A stretch of 13,962 bases of DNA. Origin: Desulfobacteraceae bacterium. Lineage in GTDB: Bacteria; Desulfobacterota; DSM-4660; Desulfatiglandales; Desulfatiglandaceae. Both the position numbers and the translations under genes were made by a program. Below, piece by piece: positions 7,983-13,962 of the stretch (its first letter is position 1; each line of letters starts with the position of its first letter). Location of the stretch: assembly GCA_013203065.1 (NCBI GenBank), contig JABMQV010000259.1:1-13962 (forward strand). The letters run 5' to 3'. A model generated the notes under the pieces. That model was not told the DNA's origin, did no database searches, and worked only from the letters and a program-made list of their open reading frames with translations.

Positions 7983-8879
7983 ATGAAGCAAACTGTGCGG
8001 AAAAATAAACCGATCTTGTGGTATACCCTTTATGGTTTCTTGCTGACCGCTGCTCTCATGTACTACCGATTCCCTTCCAGTGAAATAAGGGATTATATTG
8101 AGGCGGCTGCCGCCAGGGCAAACCCTTCCCTCCTCCTTTCTGTTGAAAAGGTCACCCCCTCCCTTCCTCCCGGATTGGAGATCATGAAAATCAAGCTCTC
8201 CCTGAGGGAAAGGCCCAAAGATGTCCTCCTCAGGTCGGCCAAGCTTTCTATTAGGCCTGAACTCCTCTCACTCCTTCAAGGGGATCCCAAATACGCCTTT
8301 GACGCTCGGGCATACAAGGGTAAGGCCCAGGGCACGTTGCATTTTCGGGAAAATAACCCCGGTGCCCCCTTCACCACAAGGATCCAACTGAAGGATATCG
8401 ATATTGGCGAGAGCGTGTATCTCTCATCCCTTACCGGCCATGGGATAGCCGGAATTCTGGGAGGCACCCTTACCTATGAAGGAAGATCTCCCCTCCTTAT
8501 CGACGGCACGGGCGAGGCAAATTTGAGGATAACAGACGGCCGTGTGGCGCTCTCAGAACCAATCTTGAGTTTTGAGACACTTACGTTTACCGAATTTTCC
8601 CTGAAAGTTGTCCTTAAGAATCGGAGACTTGACCTCACCGGTGTTGAGCTAAAGGGCCGGGAGGTTCAGGGGACCTTATCCGGAACCATAGGCCTGAAAA
8701 GACAGATTTCAAAGTGCACCCTTGACCTCAGGGGAGAAATCGAACCCCTCGCCGGGATCTTCAAAGGCGTTGGCGGCGATGAACATACCATGAAGTTTTT
8801 GAGGCAGTATTTAAAAAAGGGGAGCCGATCCTTTACCATCAAAGGGACATTCGGCAAGCCGAAATTCAGGCTCACATGA
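7983..8879 (+). CDS. gspN: T2SS accessory protein GspN
   Basis: This is a bitopic protein of 298 residues: a basic N-terminus, one membrane anchor at about 11-28 (ILWYTLYGFLLTAALMYY), then a long periplasmic, beta-rich region. It resembles the GspN type found in Leptospira and deltaproteobacteria, with AsmA-like character: an Ala-Lys-Leu-Ser-Ile-Arg-Pro segment at about 80-86, repeated short strands, a Leu-Thr-Gly-Val-Glu-Leu-Lys-Gly-Arg segment near 220-228, and the end KGTFGKPKFRLT. The role of GspN is not settled and it is missing from many T2SS. The ATG at 7983 follows AAGGGGCAGGG. An upstream in-frame TTG at 7977 is less likely. The gap from gspM is 24 bp and the gap to gspC 104 bp. Confidence 0.85.
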   Translation: MKQTVRKNKPILWYTLYGFLLTAALMYYRFPSSEIRDYIEAAAARANPSLLLSVEKVTPSLPPGLEIMKIKLSLRERPKDVLLRSAKLSIRPELLSLLQGDPKYAFDARAYKGKAQGTLHFRENNPGAPFTTRIQLKDIDIGESVYLSSLTGHGIAGILGGTLTYEGRSPLLIDGTGEANLRITDGRVALSEPILSFETLTFTEFSLKVVLKNRRLDLTGVELKGREVQGTLSGTIGLKRQISKCTLDLRGEIEPLAGIFKGVGGDEHTMKFLRQYLKKGSRSFTIKGTFGKPKFRLT

Positions 8880-8983
8880 CACTCAGACCATTTCTGGGGG
8901 TTGGTTTCAAGTGGTGCAACAAGTTCTCCTGTTTTAGCAGGTAATTGTTTGATCCTCAGTCGACTTCAGGATATTGTTATTTG
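8880..8983 (+). other. gspN-gspC intergenic spacer
   Basis: This is the widest gap inside the first gene block (104 bp). It contains a small inverted repeat, CCTG then a 6-nt loop then CAGG, near 8928-8941, too short and without a T tract to be a terminator. An in-frame TTG at 8945 would lengthen GspC by 13 residues but has no family support. I see no clear promoter here, so transcription probably reads through. Confidence 0.45.
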
Positions 8984-9841
8984 ATGACAAGGCTCTATTC
9001 TACCATATTTAATCTTTTTGCCTTATCAGCAGTCATTTACCTGGGTGTAGATATCTTCTATAAGATTCTATCCTCACACCTGGCCCAGGTTGAAACTAAA
9101 GTAACTGTGGTTCAGAAAGCCCCTCCTGTTCAGATACACAAGAGGCCACCATTGAGTGATTTCCGTGTTATAACCGGCAGAAATATCTTCGGCGCCAGTG
9201 AAAAACCACCCATAGGGACAAAGGTCAAAGAACTTGGGGCAGAAGAGATTGAGGCCCTGGAGCCCACTTCCCTCAACGTCTCGTTGCTGGGCACCGTAAC
9301 CGGAGACAAGGAAACCTCTTTTGCCGTCATTGAAGAGACGCAGAAAAAAAAACAGGGGCTATACAAAAGAGGGGATACCGTCCAGAATGCAACCATAAAG
9401 AAGATCTTGAGAGGAAAGGTGGTCCTCAGGGTCGGAGACAAAGACGAGATATTGACTATGGAAGAGGCTGCCTCCGGAAAGATTGGAAGGGGTGGCGGTT
9501 CAGAGGGCCCTGTGACGACCGGGGCCACCATAACACTTGCCAAGTCTGACCTGGAAAAATCACTTAAGAACCTTGGCCAGCTCTTGACGCAAGTTCGCGT
9601 CCGCCCGCGCATAAAGGATGGCAAACCCGACGGGTTACAACTCGCCCGCATCAAGAGTGGGTCCATCTTTTCAAAATTGGGACTCAAGAACGGCGATGTC
9701 GTCCAAAAGATAAACGGCAGCCCCATAAAAAGCCCGGATGACGTCTTTTCCCTGTATGAAAGACTCAAATCGGGGTCCCATGTATCTGTGGATATCATCC
9801 GCAAGGGAGAACCAAAAACGATAACTTACTCTTTCAGATAA
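8984..9841 (+). CDS. gspC: T2SS connector protein GspC (HR and PDZ domains)
   Basis: GspC spans the inner membrane and links the platform to the secretin GspD. The 285-residue protein has a short N-terminus and one membrane helix at about 8-27. A Pro-rich periplasmic stretch follows, then the homology region with LSDFRVITGRNIFG at about 57-70 and Leu-Leu-Gly-Thr-Val-Thr-Gly at about 102-108. A linker rich in Gly and Lys lies at about 165-180. The C-terminal PDZ domain (about 210-284) includes IKSGSIFSKLGLKNGDVVQ and the Ile-Asn-Gly motif. A run of nine A at 9344-9352 codes for Lys-Lys-Lys. The ATG at 8984 has CAGGA 11 nt upstream. In the classical order gspC precedes gspD directly; here gspA and a GspB-like gene stand between them. 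Confidence 0.93.
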   Translation: MTRLYSTIFNLFALSAVIYLGVDIFYKILSSHLAQVETKVTVVQKAPPVQIHKRPPLSDFRVITGRNIFGASEKPPIGTKVKELGAEEIEALEPTSLNVSLLGTVTGDKETSFAVIEETQKKKQGLYKRGDTVQNATIKKILRGKVVLRVGDKDEILTMEEAASGKIGRGGGSEGPVTTGATITLAKSDLEKSLKNLGQLLTQVRVRPRIKDGKPDGLQLARIKSGSIFSKLGLKNGDVVQKINGSPIKSPDDVFSLYERLKSGSHVSVDIIRKGEPKTITYSFR

Positions 9842-9857
9842 CAAGGCATAACCGGTT

Positions 9858-11447
9858 ATGTATACTTCATTTTTCGGACTCAGGGAAAACCCGTTTAATC
9901 TGACGCCTGACCCCAGGTATCTGTTTCTGAGCCCCTATCACAAAAAGGCCCTCGACCATTTGCTTTACGGGATAAATGAAAGAAAAGGGTTTATCGCGAT
10001 AACCGGAGGGGTCGGCACCGGCAAGACAACCCTTTGCCGTGAACTCCTGAACCATTTGGATGGGTCAACAAAAAGCGCCCTGATTCTCAATTCCTTCCTG
10101 TCGGATGTGGAGATCCTAAAAAGCATAAACCATGAGTTTGGCATTGAGATGCCGCCGGGGAATAAAAGCAAAAAGGACCACATCGATGCCCTCAATCATT
10201 TCCTGCTCAAGAATTTTACAAAAGACGGCAATGCCCTGCTCTTGATCGATGAGGCCCAAAACCTTTCGAATGCCGTCCTTGAACAAATACGGATGATCTC
10301 CAATCTGGAAACGGAAAAGGAGAAACTGATCCAGATTGTGCTTGTCGGACAATCGGAGCTGAAAACGCTTCTCTCGTCCCCATCCATGAGACAGCTAAAC
10401 GAGCGAATCACAGTCCGTTATGATCTCAACCCTTTGGACTTCAAAGACCTGAAGGCCTATCTGGAACACCGTTTGGTGGTAGCGGGAAGCCAGGGTACTC
10501 CCAGGTTTACAAAGGGCGCCTTAAAAAAAATCTATAGACACTCCGGGGGGAACCCGAGACGGATCAATGCCGTTTGTGACAGGGCACTTCTCATCGCCTA
10601 TTCTAAGGACGAAAACACTATATCACCAAAAATCGTAAAAGAGGCCATTAGGGATATCAGTGGAGAACCGCATATTGATCCTTTTCAAACCGGTTGGTTC
10701 AGAAGAACGGTCAAATCCCCCGCGTTTCTTATGACCCTGCTGATTATACTGGCAGGGCTCATTGGCTGGAACTTTAAAGAAGGGTTTATGGCGCCTGTTT
10801 CAAACCAGAAAACCATAGCAGCCCCGGTCCCTCGCAGCACTCAAGCAAAACCTCCCAAGCCCAAAGAGAATCCGGCTAAGCCCAAAGAGGATCCGGATGC
10901 GTTGTACCTGGATCAGAAGACAAGTCTTGCCGGCCTTTTTAATCTCTTTGCCCTTGAAGCCATGAAGGACAGCAGCAATATTGAGAGAAACCTGGGTCTG
11001 GTCTCATTTCAATTAGCACCCAAATATTATACCTTGTTCAAGAGACCCTTCCGCATACGTCAGGCTGAGCACCTTTTTTTAGCCAAGGGATCTCCCCGCT
11101 ATCTCTTGATCCGTGAAATGACACCGGATGGGGCCATTGCCCTGGACACCCAGGGCAATGAACACAAGGTCTCCAAGGATTTTATCCTTCGGGACTGGGG
11201 AGAAAATGTCTCCTGGCTTTATCCGGGCAAAGAAAAGATCCACCTGGCCAGAGGCACAAGCCCCCCGAGGGTCTTTCGTCTTCAAGAGACGTTGGGCGAA
11301 ATGGGATACCCCATTGAACCGACCGGAGTCTACGATGATCAAACCGTTAATGAGGTTAAGAATTTTCAGAGAAGTTTGGGTCTGAAAGCCGATGGGATAG
11401 TTGGTCCCAAGACCATGGCCCTGTTGTATCAAATGAGCAAGCAGTAA
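9858..11447 (+). CDS. gspA: GspA/ExeA-like AAA+ ATPase with peptidoglycan-binding domain
   Basis: ExeA-type proteins act with GspB to help the secretin pass the peptidoglycan. The 529-residue protein begins MYTSFFGLRENPFNLTPDPR, a family signature. Walker A is GGVGTGKTT (50-58) and Walker B is ALLLIDEAQN (126-135), in an AAA+ domain of about 1-270. One membrane helix follows at about 288-306. A Pro-Lys linker with two tandem units comes next. A region at about 350-460 resembles the degenerate C39-peptidase-like domain of ExeA; no catalytic Cys is visible where the family has one. The end (about 471-527, including GVYDDQTVNEVKNFQRSLGL and a DGIVGPKT stretch) is a peptidoglycan-binding type 1 domain in the periplasm. 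The start follows gspC by 16 bp. Neighbours and domain order make the call firm. Confidence 0.93.
   Translation: MYTSFFGLRENPFNLTPDPRYLFLSPYHKKALDHLLYGINERKGFIAITGGVGTGKTTLCRELLNHLDGSTKSALILNSFLSDVEILKSINHEFGIEMPPGNKSKKDHIDALNHFLLKNFTKDGNALLLIDEAQNLSNAVLEQIRMISNLETEKEKLIQIVLVGQSELKTLLSSPSMRQLNERITVRYDLNPLDFKDLKAYLEHRLVVAGSQGTPRFTKGALKKIYRHSGGNPRRINAVCDRALLIAYSKDENTISPKIVKEAIRDISGEPHIDPFQTGWFRRTVKSPAFLMTLLIILAGLIGWNFKEGFMAPVSNQKTIAAPVPRSTQAKPPKPKENPAKPKEDPDALYLDQKTSLAGLFNLFALEAMKDSSNIERNLGLVSFQLAPKYYTLFKRPFRIRQAEHLFLAKGSPRYLLIREMTPDGAIALDTQGNEHKVSKDFILRDWGENVSWLYPGKEKIHLARGTSPPRVFRLQETLGEMGYPIEPTGVYDDQTVNEVKNFQRSLGLKADGIVGPKTMALLYQMSKQ
10857..10898 (+). repeat. Two 21-bp tandem units in the gspA linker
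   Basis: Two adjacent 21-bp units (10857-10877 and 10878-10898) differ at three bases. They encode Lys-Pro-Lys-Glu-Asn-Pro-Ala and Lys-Pro-Lys-Glu-Asp-Pro-Asp. They sit in the periplasmic linker directly after the membrane helix, so unit number may change the reach of the C-terminal domains without breaking the frame. Confidence 0.8.
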
Positions 11448-11718
11448 AGAATCCATTACTCCGAGGAGCACGGTCTCCGAGTCCTCTTTAGAGCCCGAAG
11501 CCGGGAAGCAGGCCTTACGGGCCGGGGTTTACAGGACGTGGGTTGGTGAGTTAAGCACCCAATCCGATTTCTTGTGTTATGTAAATAGGGTTTTATCTAT
11601 AGTCCCGCCGAAAAATAACTGGAACTCTGCAATCAAGCTCTGGCCGTCTCAAATGATAAGGTTGTGGTATCTCGGAGCGGGATTATTGATAAAACAATGA
11701 TGAACGAAGCCGCGGGTT

Positions 11719-11734
11719 TGGCATGAAAAATGCA
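11719..11734 (+). promoter_or_regulatory. Predicted sigma-54 (-24/-12) promoter for the GspB-like gene and gspD
   Basis: TGGCATG at 11719-11725, four A, then ATGCA at 11730-11734 closely follows the RpoN consensus TGGCAYR-N4-TTGCW. The essential GG (11720-11721) and GC (11732-11733) are exactly 12 bp apart, as required. The deviation is A instead of the first T of the -12 box. The predicted transcription start is near 11745, leaving a leader of about 190 nt before the ATG at 11935. Sigma-54 promoters need an AAA+ activator bound upstream; the inverted repeats at 11463-11522 are possible but unproven sites. Confidence 0.6.
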
Positions 11735-11754
11735 ATTGGGTAAAGTATCCAATT
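11734..11754. promoter_or_regulatory. Palindrome centred on the predicted sigma-54 start site
   Basis: AATTGGGT (11734-11741) is mirrored by ATCCAATT (11747-11754) with one G-T position and a 5-base spacer AAAGT. The centre (11744) falls within a base of the predicted start (about 11745). On DNA this could be an operator for a dimeric repressor; in RNA only its right half would be transcribed. Confidence 0.5.
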
Positions 11755-11818
11755 TCTCATTTTCATTCTAAATACGGCGACAAATATCCCATAGTCTTGA
11801 CAAAATTTAAAGAAAAAA

Positions 11819-11934
11819 GTCCAACAGCCGTCCAAAAAATTGAGCCAAAATGACGGATTGAAAAGAAGACTAAATCTAAATGGCAAGGCCGTTGGACGGA
11901 GCGGCCCCAAAGCTACCGCGGAGCGGTTTCGTTC
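11819..11934 (+). promoter_or_regulatory. Structured leader with alternative pairings and a hairpin around the Shine-Dalgarno
   Basis: GTCCAAC (11819-11825) can pair with GTTGGAC (11891-11897). CCGTCC (11828-11833) can pair with the overlapping GGACGG (11894-11899). GGCCG (11887-11891) can pair with CGGCC (11902-11906). The three pairings compete for the same bases. A further perfect hairpin, ACCGC (11915-11919), loop GGA, GCGGT (11923-11927), carries GGAG (11920-11923), the only Shine-Dalgarno-like sequence before the ATG at 11935. This suggests translation control, but I do not recognise a known riboswitch class. Confidence 0.4.
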
Positions 11935-12585
11935 ATGAGTTACATACATGAGGCCTTGAAAAAGGCACAAAAAGAGCGGGATACCCGCCGTGGAGAATAT
12001 GACGGCGTCCTTTCAACAGGCAGGAAGGGGGCTAGACCCTTGACTGGCAAGGCGATCCGGGTGGCTTTTCTCTCCGTCATCATCCTTTTCCTTGCCTTTG
12101 GGGCCTATTCGTGGTTGAATTCCAAGGCCCCGAAAACCATCAAAGCCATTGATCGCAAAGAGACACGACCCGAACCCCCTCCCCACCGAGAACCCGTTAT
12201 AGACCCAAAGAAGATCTATGACAGGGCAAAGGCCCTCCAGGTACGAGGCAGCCTTACGGATGCCAGACGGCTGTATCTGGAAACCCTCAAGGCTGACCCC
12301 GGTTATGTTGAGGCCCTGAACAACTTGGGAGTTATCTATATTCATGACAAAGATTATCCTGCCGCCCGCAGTGTGCTGGAAAAGGCCACTCGGTTGAGAC
12401 CAGGATTTGTGGACCCCTATTATAACCTTGCATGCGTTTCTGCAATCAGGGGAGAGCCGGTGGAAAGCCTTGCTTATCTGAGGAAAGCCATATCCCTCCA
12501 TGGGCCAGTCAGGGATTGGGCCAAGAAAGACGCTGACCTGAAAAACCTGTGGGGACTGCCAGAGTTTCAAAAGATAATCCAATGA
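11935..12585 (+). CDS. GspB-like N-terminus with TPR repeats, T2SS-associated membrane protein
   Basis: The 216-residue protein starts MSYIHEALKKAQKERD, which closely matches the opening of GspB (MSYIL-ALKKAE-ER type). One membrane helix lies at about 40-59 (IRVAFLSVIILFLAFGAYSW), then a Pro-rich linker (about 80-92, PEPPPHREP). The periplasmic part is not the usual GspB C-terminal domain but about two and a half TPR repeats: residues 97-130, 131-164 (ALNNLGVIYIHDKDYPAA) and 165-190 (YNLACVSAIRGEP). It lies between gspA and gspD, where gspB would be expected, and is 18 bp from gspD. I infer a GspB-type partner of GspA for secretin placement in which the TPR replaces the normal domain. It could instead act as a pilotin-like TPR protein for GspD. 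Confidence 0.8.
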   Translation: MSYIHEALKKAQKERDTRRGEYDGVLSTGRKGARPLTGKAIRVAFLSVIILFLAFGAYSWLNSKAPKTIKAIDRKETRPEPPPHREPVIDPKKIYDRAKALQVRGSLTDARRLYLETLKADPGYVEALNNLGVIYIHDKDYPAARSVLEKATRLRPGFVDPYYNLACVSAIRGEPVESLAYLRKAISLHGPVRDWAKKDADLKNLWGLPEFQKIIQ

Positions 12586-12603
12586 CAGTGGAGTGACGGT
12601 TTG

Positions 12604-13962
12604 ATGAAATCAAGATATCTCCTTTTCTTCCTTTGCCTGGGAATATGGCTGTTTTCAACCGGTTACCCGGCCCATGGGGTTCGTATTGCCGGAGAAAAAG
12701 GGGTCTCTTCTGTCACCCCTCCGGCAAAGCAGGAGGCGCCGAGTCCGGCTGTAGAGAAGCCTGCGCCAAAAAAGCCAGCGCCTCCCCACCCCCCGCAAGA
12801 AAGGCCTCCCAGGAAAGAAACTGCCACCAAAGACAAAAACGACTCCAGGCCCCGAGGGGCGGATAACCGGTATGTTACCATCGACTTCGACAATGTGGAT
12901 ATAGGGATCTTTATCAAGTTTATCAGTGAATTGACCGGTAAGAATTTTGTGGTTGACAAGGCAGTCAGAGGAAAAGTGACCATCATTTCCCCCACCAAGA
13001 TTTCAGTGAAGGAGGCCTACAGGGTCTTTGAATCCGTTCTTGAGGTACATGGCTACACCACCATTCCTTCAGGAAGCATCATAAAGATCGTGCCGGCCGT
13101 ACAGGCGCGATCCAAGAGCATCGAGACCCGCCTGAACGAGGAGGCCGTTAGCCCTGAAGACAAGGTGGTGACGCAGTTGATCCCCCTCAGGTATGCTGAT
13201 CCCAATGAACTCAAAAAACTCTTCACCCCCCTCATATCAAAAAGCAGTGTCATTGTATCCTATCCCCCCACGCGGATGTTGATTGTTACGGATGTATTTT
13301 CCAATATCAAGCGTCTGCTTCGTATCACAAAGGCTATTGATGTTGAGGGTGTCGGCGAGGAAATAACCGTTGTTCCCCTCCAACATGCCACTGCCTCGAT
13401 TATAGCGAAATCGCTAAACACGGTTTTTCAAAGGACGGGAAGAAGGGTCAAGAAAGGCGGCCTCTCTGCCTCGGCTGTCAAGATTGTGTCCGATGAACGG
13501 ACCAATAGCCTGATCCTCCTGGCATCGGAAGATGACACCTTACGGATGAAACAGCTGGTAGGGCTGTTGGACAAGGTAACTCCCCCGGGAGAAGGGGACA
13601 TTCGGGTCTATTACCTTCAACATGCCAATGCCGAAGATCTTACCAAGGTCCTGACGGCCCTTCCCGCAAAACAGAAAAAAACCGCGCGAAAAGGAAAGGC
13701 ACCGGTAATCTCCAAGGACGCGCAGATCGTTGCAGACAAGCCCACCAACTCATTGGTAATTATGGCAAATAAGGACGACTATCTTGTCCTGGAGGAGGTC
13801 ATCAAGAAACTGGATATCCCTCGGATGATGGTTTACATCGAGGCCCTGATCATGGAAGTCAACGTGGACAAAAACTTTCAGCTTGGAGTGGAGTGGGTGG
13901 CTGGAAAGGAGTTCACTTACAATGGGAAGGATGGAGCGGCCTTTGGGGGATTCAACTACGGA
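12604..13962 (+). CDS. gspD: T2SS secretin GspD (C-terminus beyond window edge)
   Basis: GspD forms the outer-membrane channel of the T2SS. The frame is open from the ATG at 12604 to the window end (453 residues). A signal peptide covers about 1-25 (basic MKSR, hydrophobic core, end near Ala-His-Gly). Then comes an unusual Pro/Lys-rich linker at about 39-88. N0 is at about 90-165 (VTIDFDNVDIGIFIKFISEL), N1 at about 188-250, N2 at about 253-330 (with VPLQHATASIIAKSLNTVF and a DERTNSLILLAS end), and N3 at about 332-407 (with VYYLQHANAEDLTKVLTAL and a DKPTNSLVIMAN end). The secretin domain begins near 410 (VYIEALIMEVNVDKNFQLGV) and is cut off. GGAG at 12590-12593 serves as Shine-Dalgarno; a TTG at 12601 is an alternative start. 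Confidence 0.95.
   Translation, partial: MKSRYLLFFLCLGIWLFSTGYPAHGVRIAGEKGVSSVTPPAKQEAPSPAVEKPAPKKPAPPHPPQERPPRKETATKDKNDSRPRGADNRYVTIDFDNVDIGIFIKFISELTGKNFVVDKAVRGKVTIISPTKISVKEAYRVFESVLEVHGYTTIPSGSIIKIVPAVQARSKSIETRLNEEAVSPEDKVVTQLIPLRYADPNELKKLFTPLISKSSVIVSYPPTRMLIVTDVFSNIKRLLRITKAIDVEGVGEEITVVPLQHATASIIAKSLNTVFQRTGRRVKKGGLSASAVKIVSDERTNSLILLASEDDTLRMKQLVGLLDKVTPPGEGDIRVYYLQHANAEDLTKVLTALPAKQKKTARKGKAPVISKDAQIVADKPTNSLVIMANKDDYLVLEEVIKKLDIPRMMVYIEALIMEVNVDKNFQLGVEWVAGKEFTYNGKDGAAFGGFNYG

Larger units (their letters stand above)
11448..11934. other. Gene-free regulatory region between gspA and the GspB-like gene
   Basis: This 487-bp gap holds no credible gene. Its first part (11455-11525) has several GC-rich short inverted repeats, for example GCCCG 11493-11497 with CGGGC 11518-11522 enclosing GCC/GGC, and GAGGA 11463-11467 with TCCTC 11482-11486. 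None is followed by a T tract, so no intrinsic terminator is called. The middle (11571-11715) is AT-richer without clear signals. The end holds a sigma-54-type promoter, a palindrome and a structured leader, listed separately. A 95-residue - strand frame across 11683-11970 overlaps these signals and is not believed to be a gene. Confidence 0.7.

Noticed and set aside
8898..8922. Sigma-54-like TTGGTTTCAAGTGGTGCAA in the gspN-gspC gap
   Set aside because: GG to GC distance is 13 instead of 12 and the -24 box lacks the CA. Not supported.
9130..9804. 224-codon open frame on the - strand
   Set aside because: It lies entirely opposite gspC, which has a clear homology region and PDZ domain; the - strand product shows no recognisable domain.
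11493..11522. Possible intrinsic terminator after gspA (GCCCG/CGGGC stem)
   Set aside because: No T tract follows, and the stem has interior loops. Read-through into the next unit cannot be excluded.
11797..11825. TTGACA at 11797-11802 as a second promoter for the GspB-like gene
   Set aside because: At 16-18 bp spacing the -10 candidates (GTCCAA, TCCAAC, CCAACA) are poor. It may be an accidental match in the leader.
11883..11934. Resemblance to a c-di-GMP-I (GEMM) riboswitch, from CCAAAGCTACCG before the start codon
   Set aside because: Only the AAAGC-like core is similar. The upstream GGGCAAACC-type half and the required helix arrangement are missing, so I do not call it.
11683..11970. 95-codon open frame on the - strand as a small gene
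   Set aside because: It overlaps the promoter, the leader and the GspB-like start, and has odd Phe-rich composition without a recognisable motif. Kept only as a possible marker of a conserved non-coding block.

Overview
The window carries most of a type II secretion system (T2SS) locus. Everything from about 1.1 kb to the right edge lies on the + strand. At the left edge are two unrelated genes on the - strand. The proteins (GspK, GspL and GspN variants, a GspA ATPase followed by a short GspB-like protein) and the moderate base composition suggest a Gram-negative of the former Deltaproteobacteria (Desulfobacterota or a relative). This assignment rests on family resemblance only.

Left edge (1-1012, - strand): a putative exported protein resembling DUF6599, cut by the window edge, sits 31 bp downstream of a 5'-truncated DUF362-family reading frame. 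The DUF362 N-terminal half is absent, so that gene looks like a remnant. From 1013 to 1392 there is no gene. This stretch holds a good sigma-70-type promoter pointing at gspF, a tandem 8-bp repeat and small inverted repeats.

Centre (1393-11447, + strand): gspF, G, H, I, J, K, L, M, N, C and a gspA/exeA-like ATPase gene lie head to tail, mostly with short gaps or overlaps, and look like one operon. F is the inner-membrane platform. G is the major pseudopilin; H, I, J and K are minor pseudopilins with visible prepilin cleavage motifs. L and M form the actin-like/PilN-like and PilO-like assembly platform. N is an accessory protein. C is the HR-PDZ connector to the secretin. GspA is an AAA+ ATPase with a periplasmic peptidoglycan-binding domain.

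Right (11448-13962, + strand): a 487-bp gap separates gspA from a GspB-like TPR membrane protein and the secretin gspD, which runs off the window. The gap contains a close match to a sigma-54 (-24/-12) promoter, a palindrome centred on its predicted start site, and a leader of about 190 nt with mutually exclusive pairings and a hairpin that exposes the Shine-Dalgarno in its loop. The simplest reading is that the platform and pseudopilus genes are read from one promoter, while the GspB-like protein and secretin have their own sigma-54-controlled unit.

The gene order (F-G-H-I-J-K-L-M-N-C-A-B-D) is a rotation of the classical C-D-E-F...N order. gspE, the secretion ATPase gene, is not in the window and may follow gspD. 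I found no CRISPR array, tRNA, rRNA or insertion sequence. The locus is a recognisable secretion system rather than a new one; the regulatory region before the TPR/secretin pair is its most unusual part.
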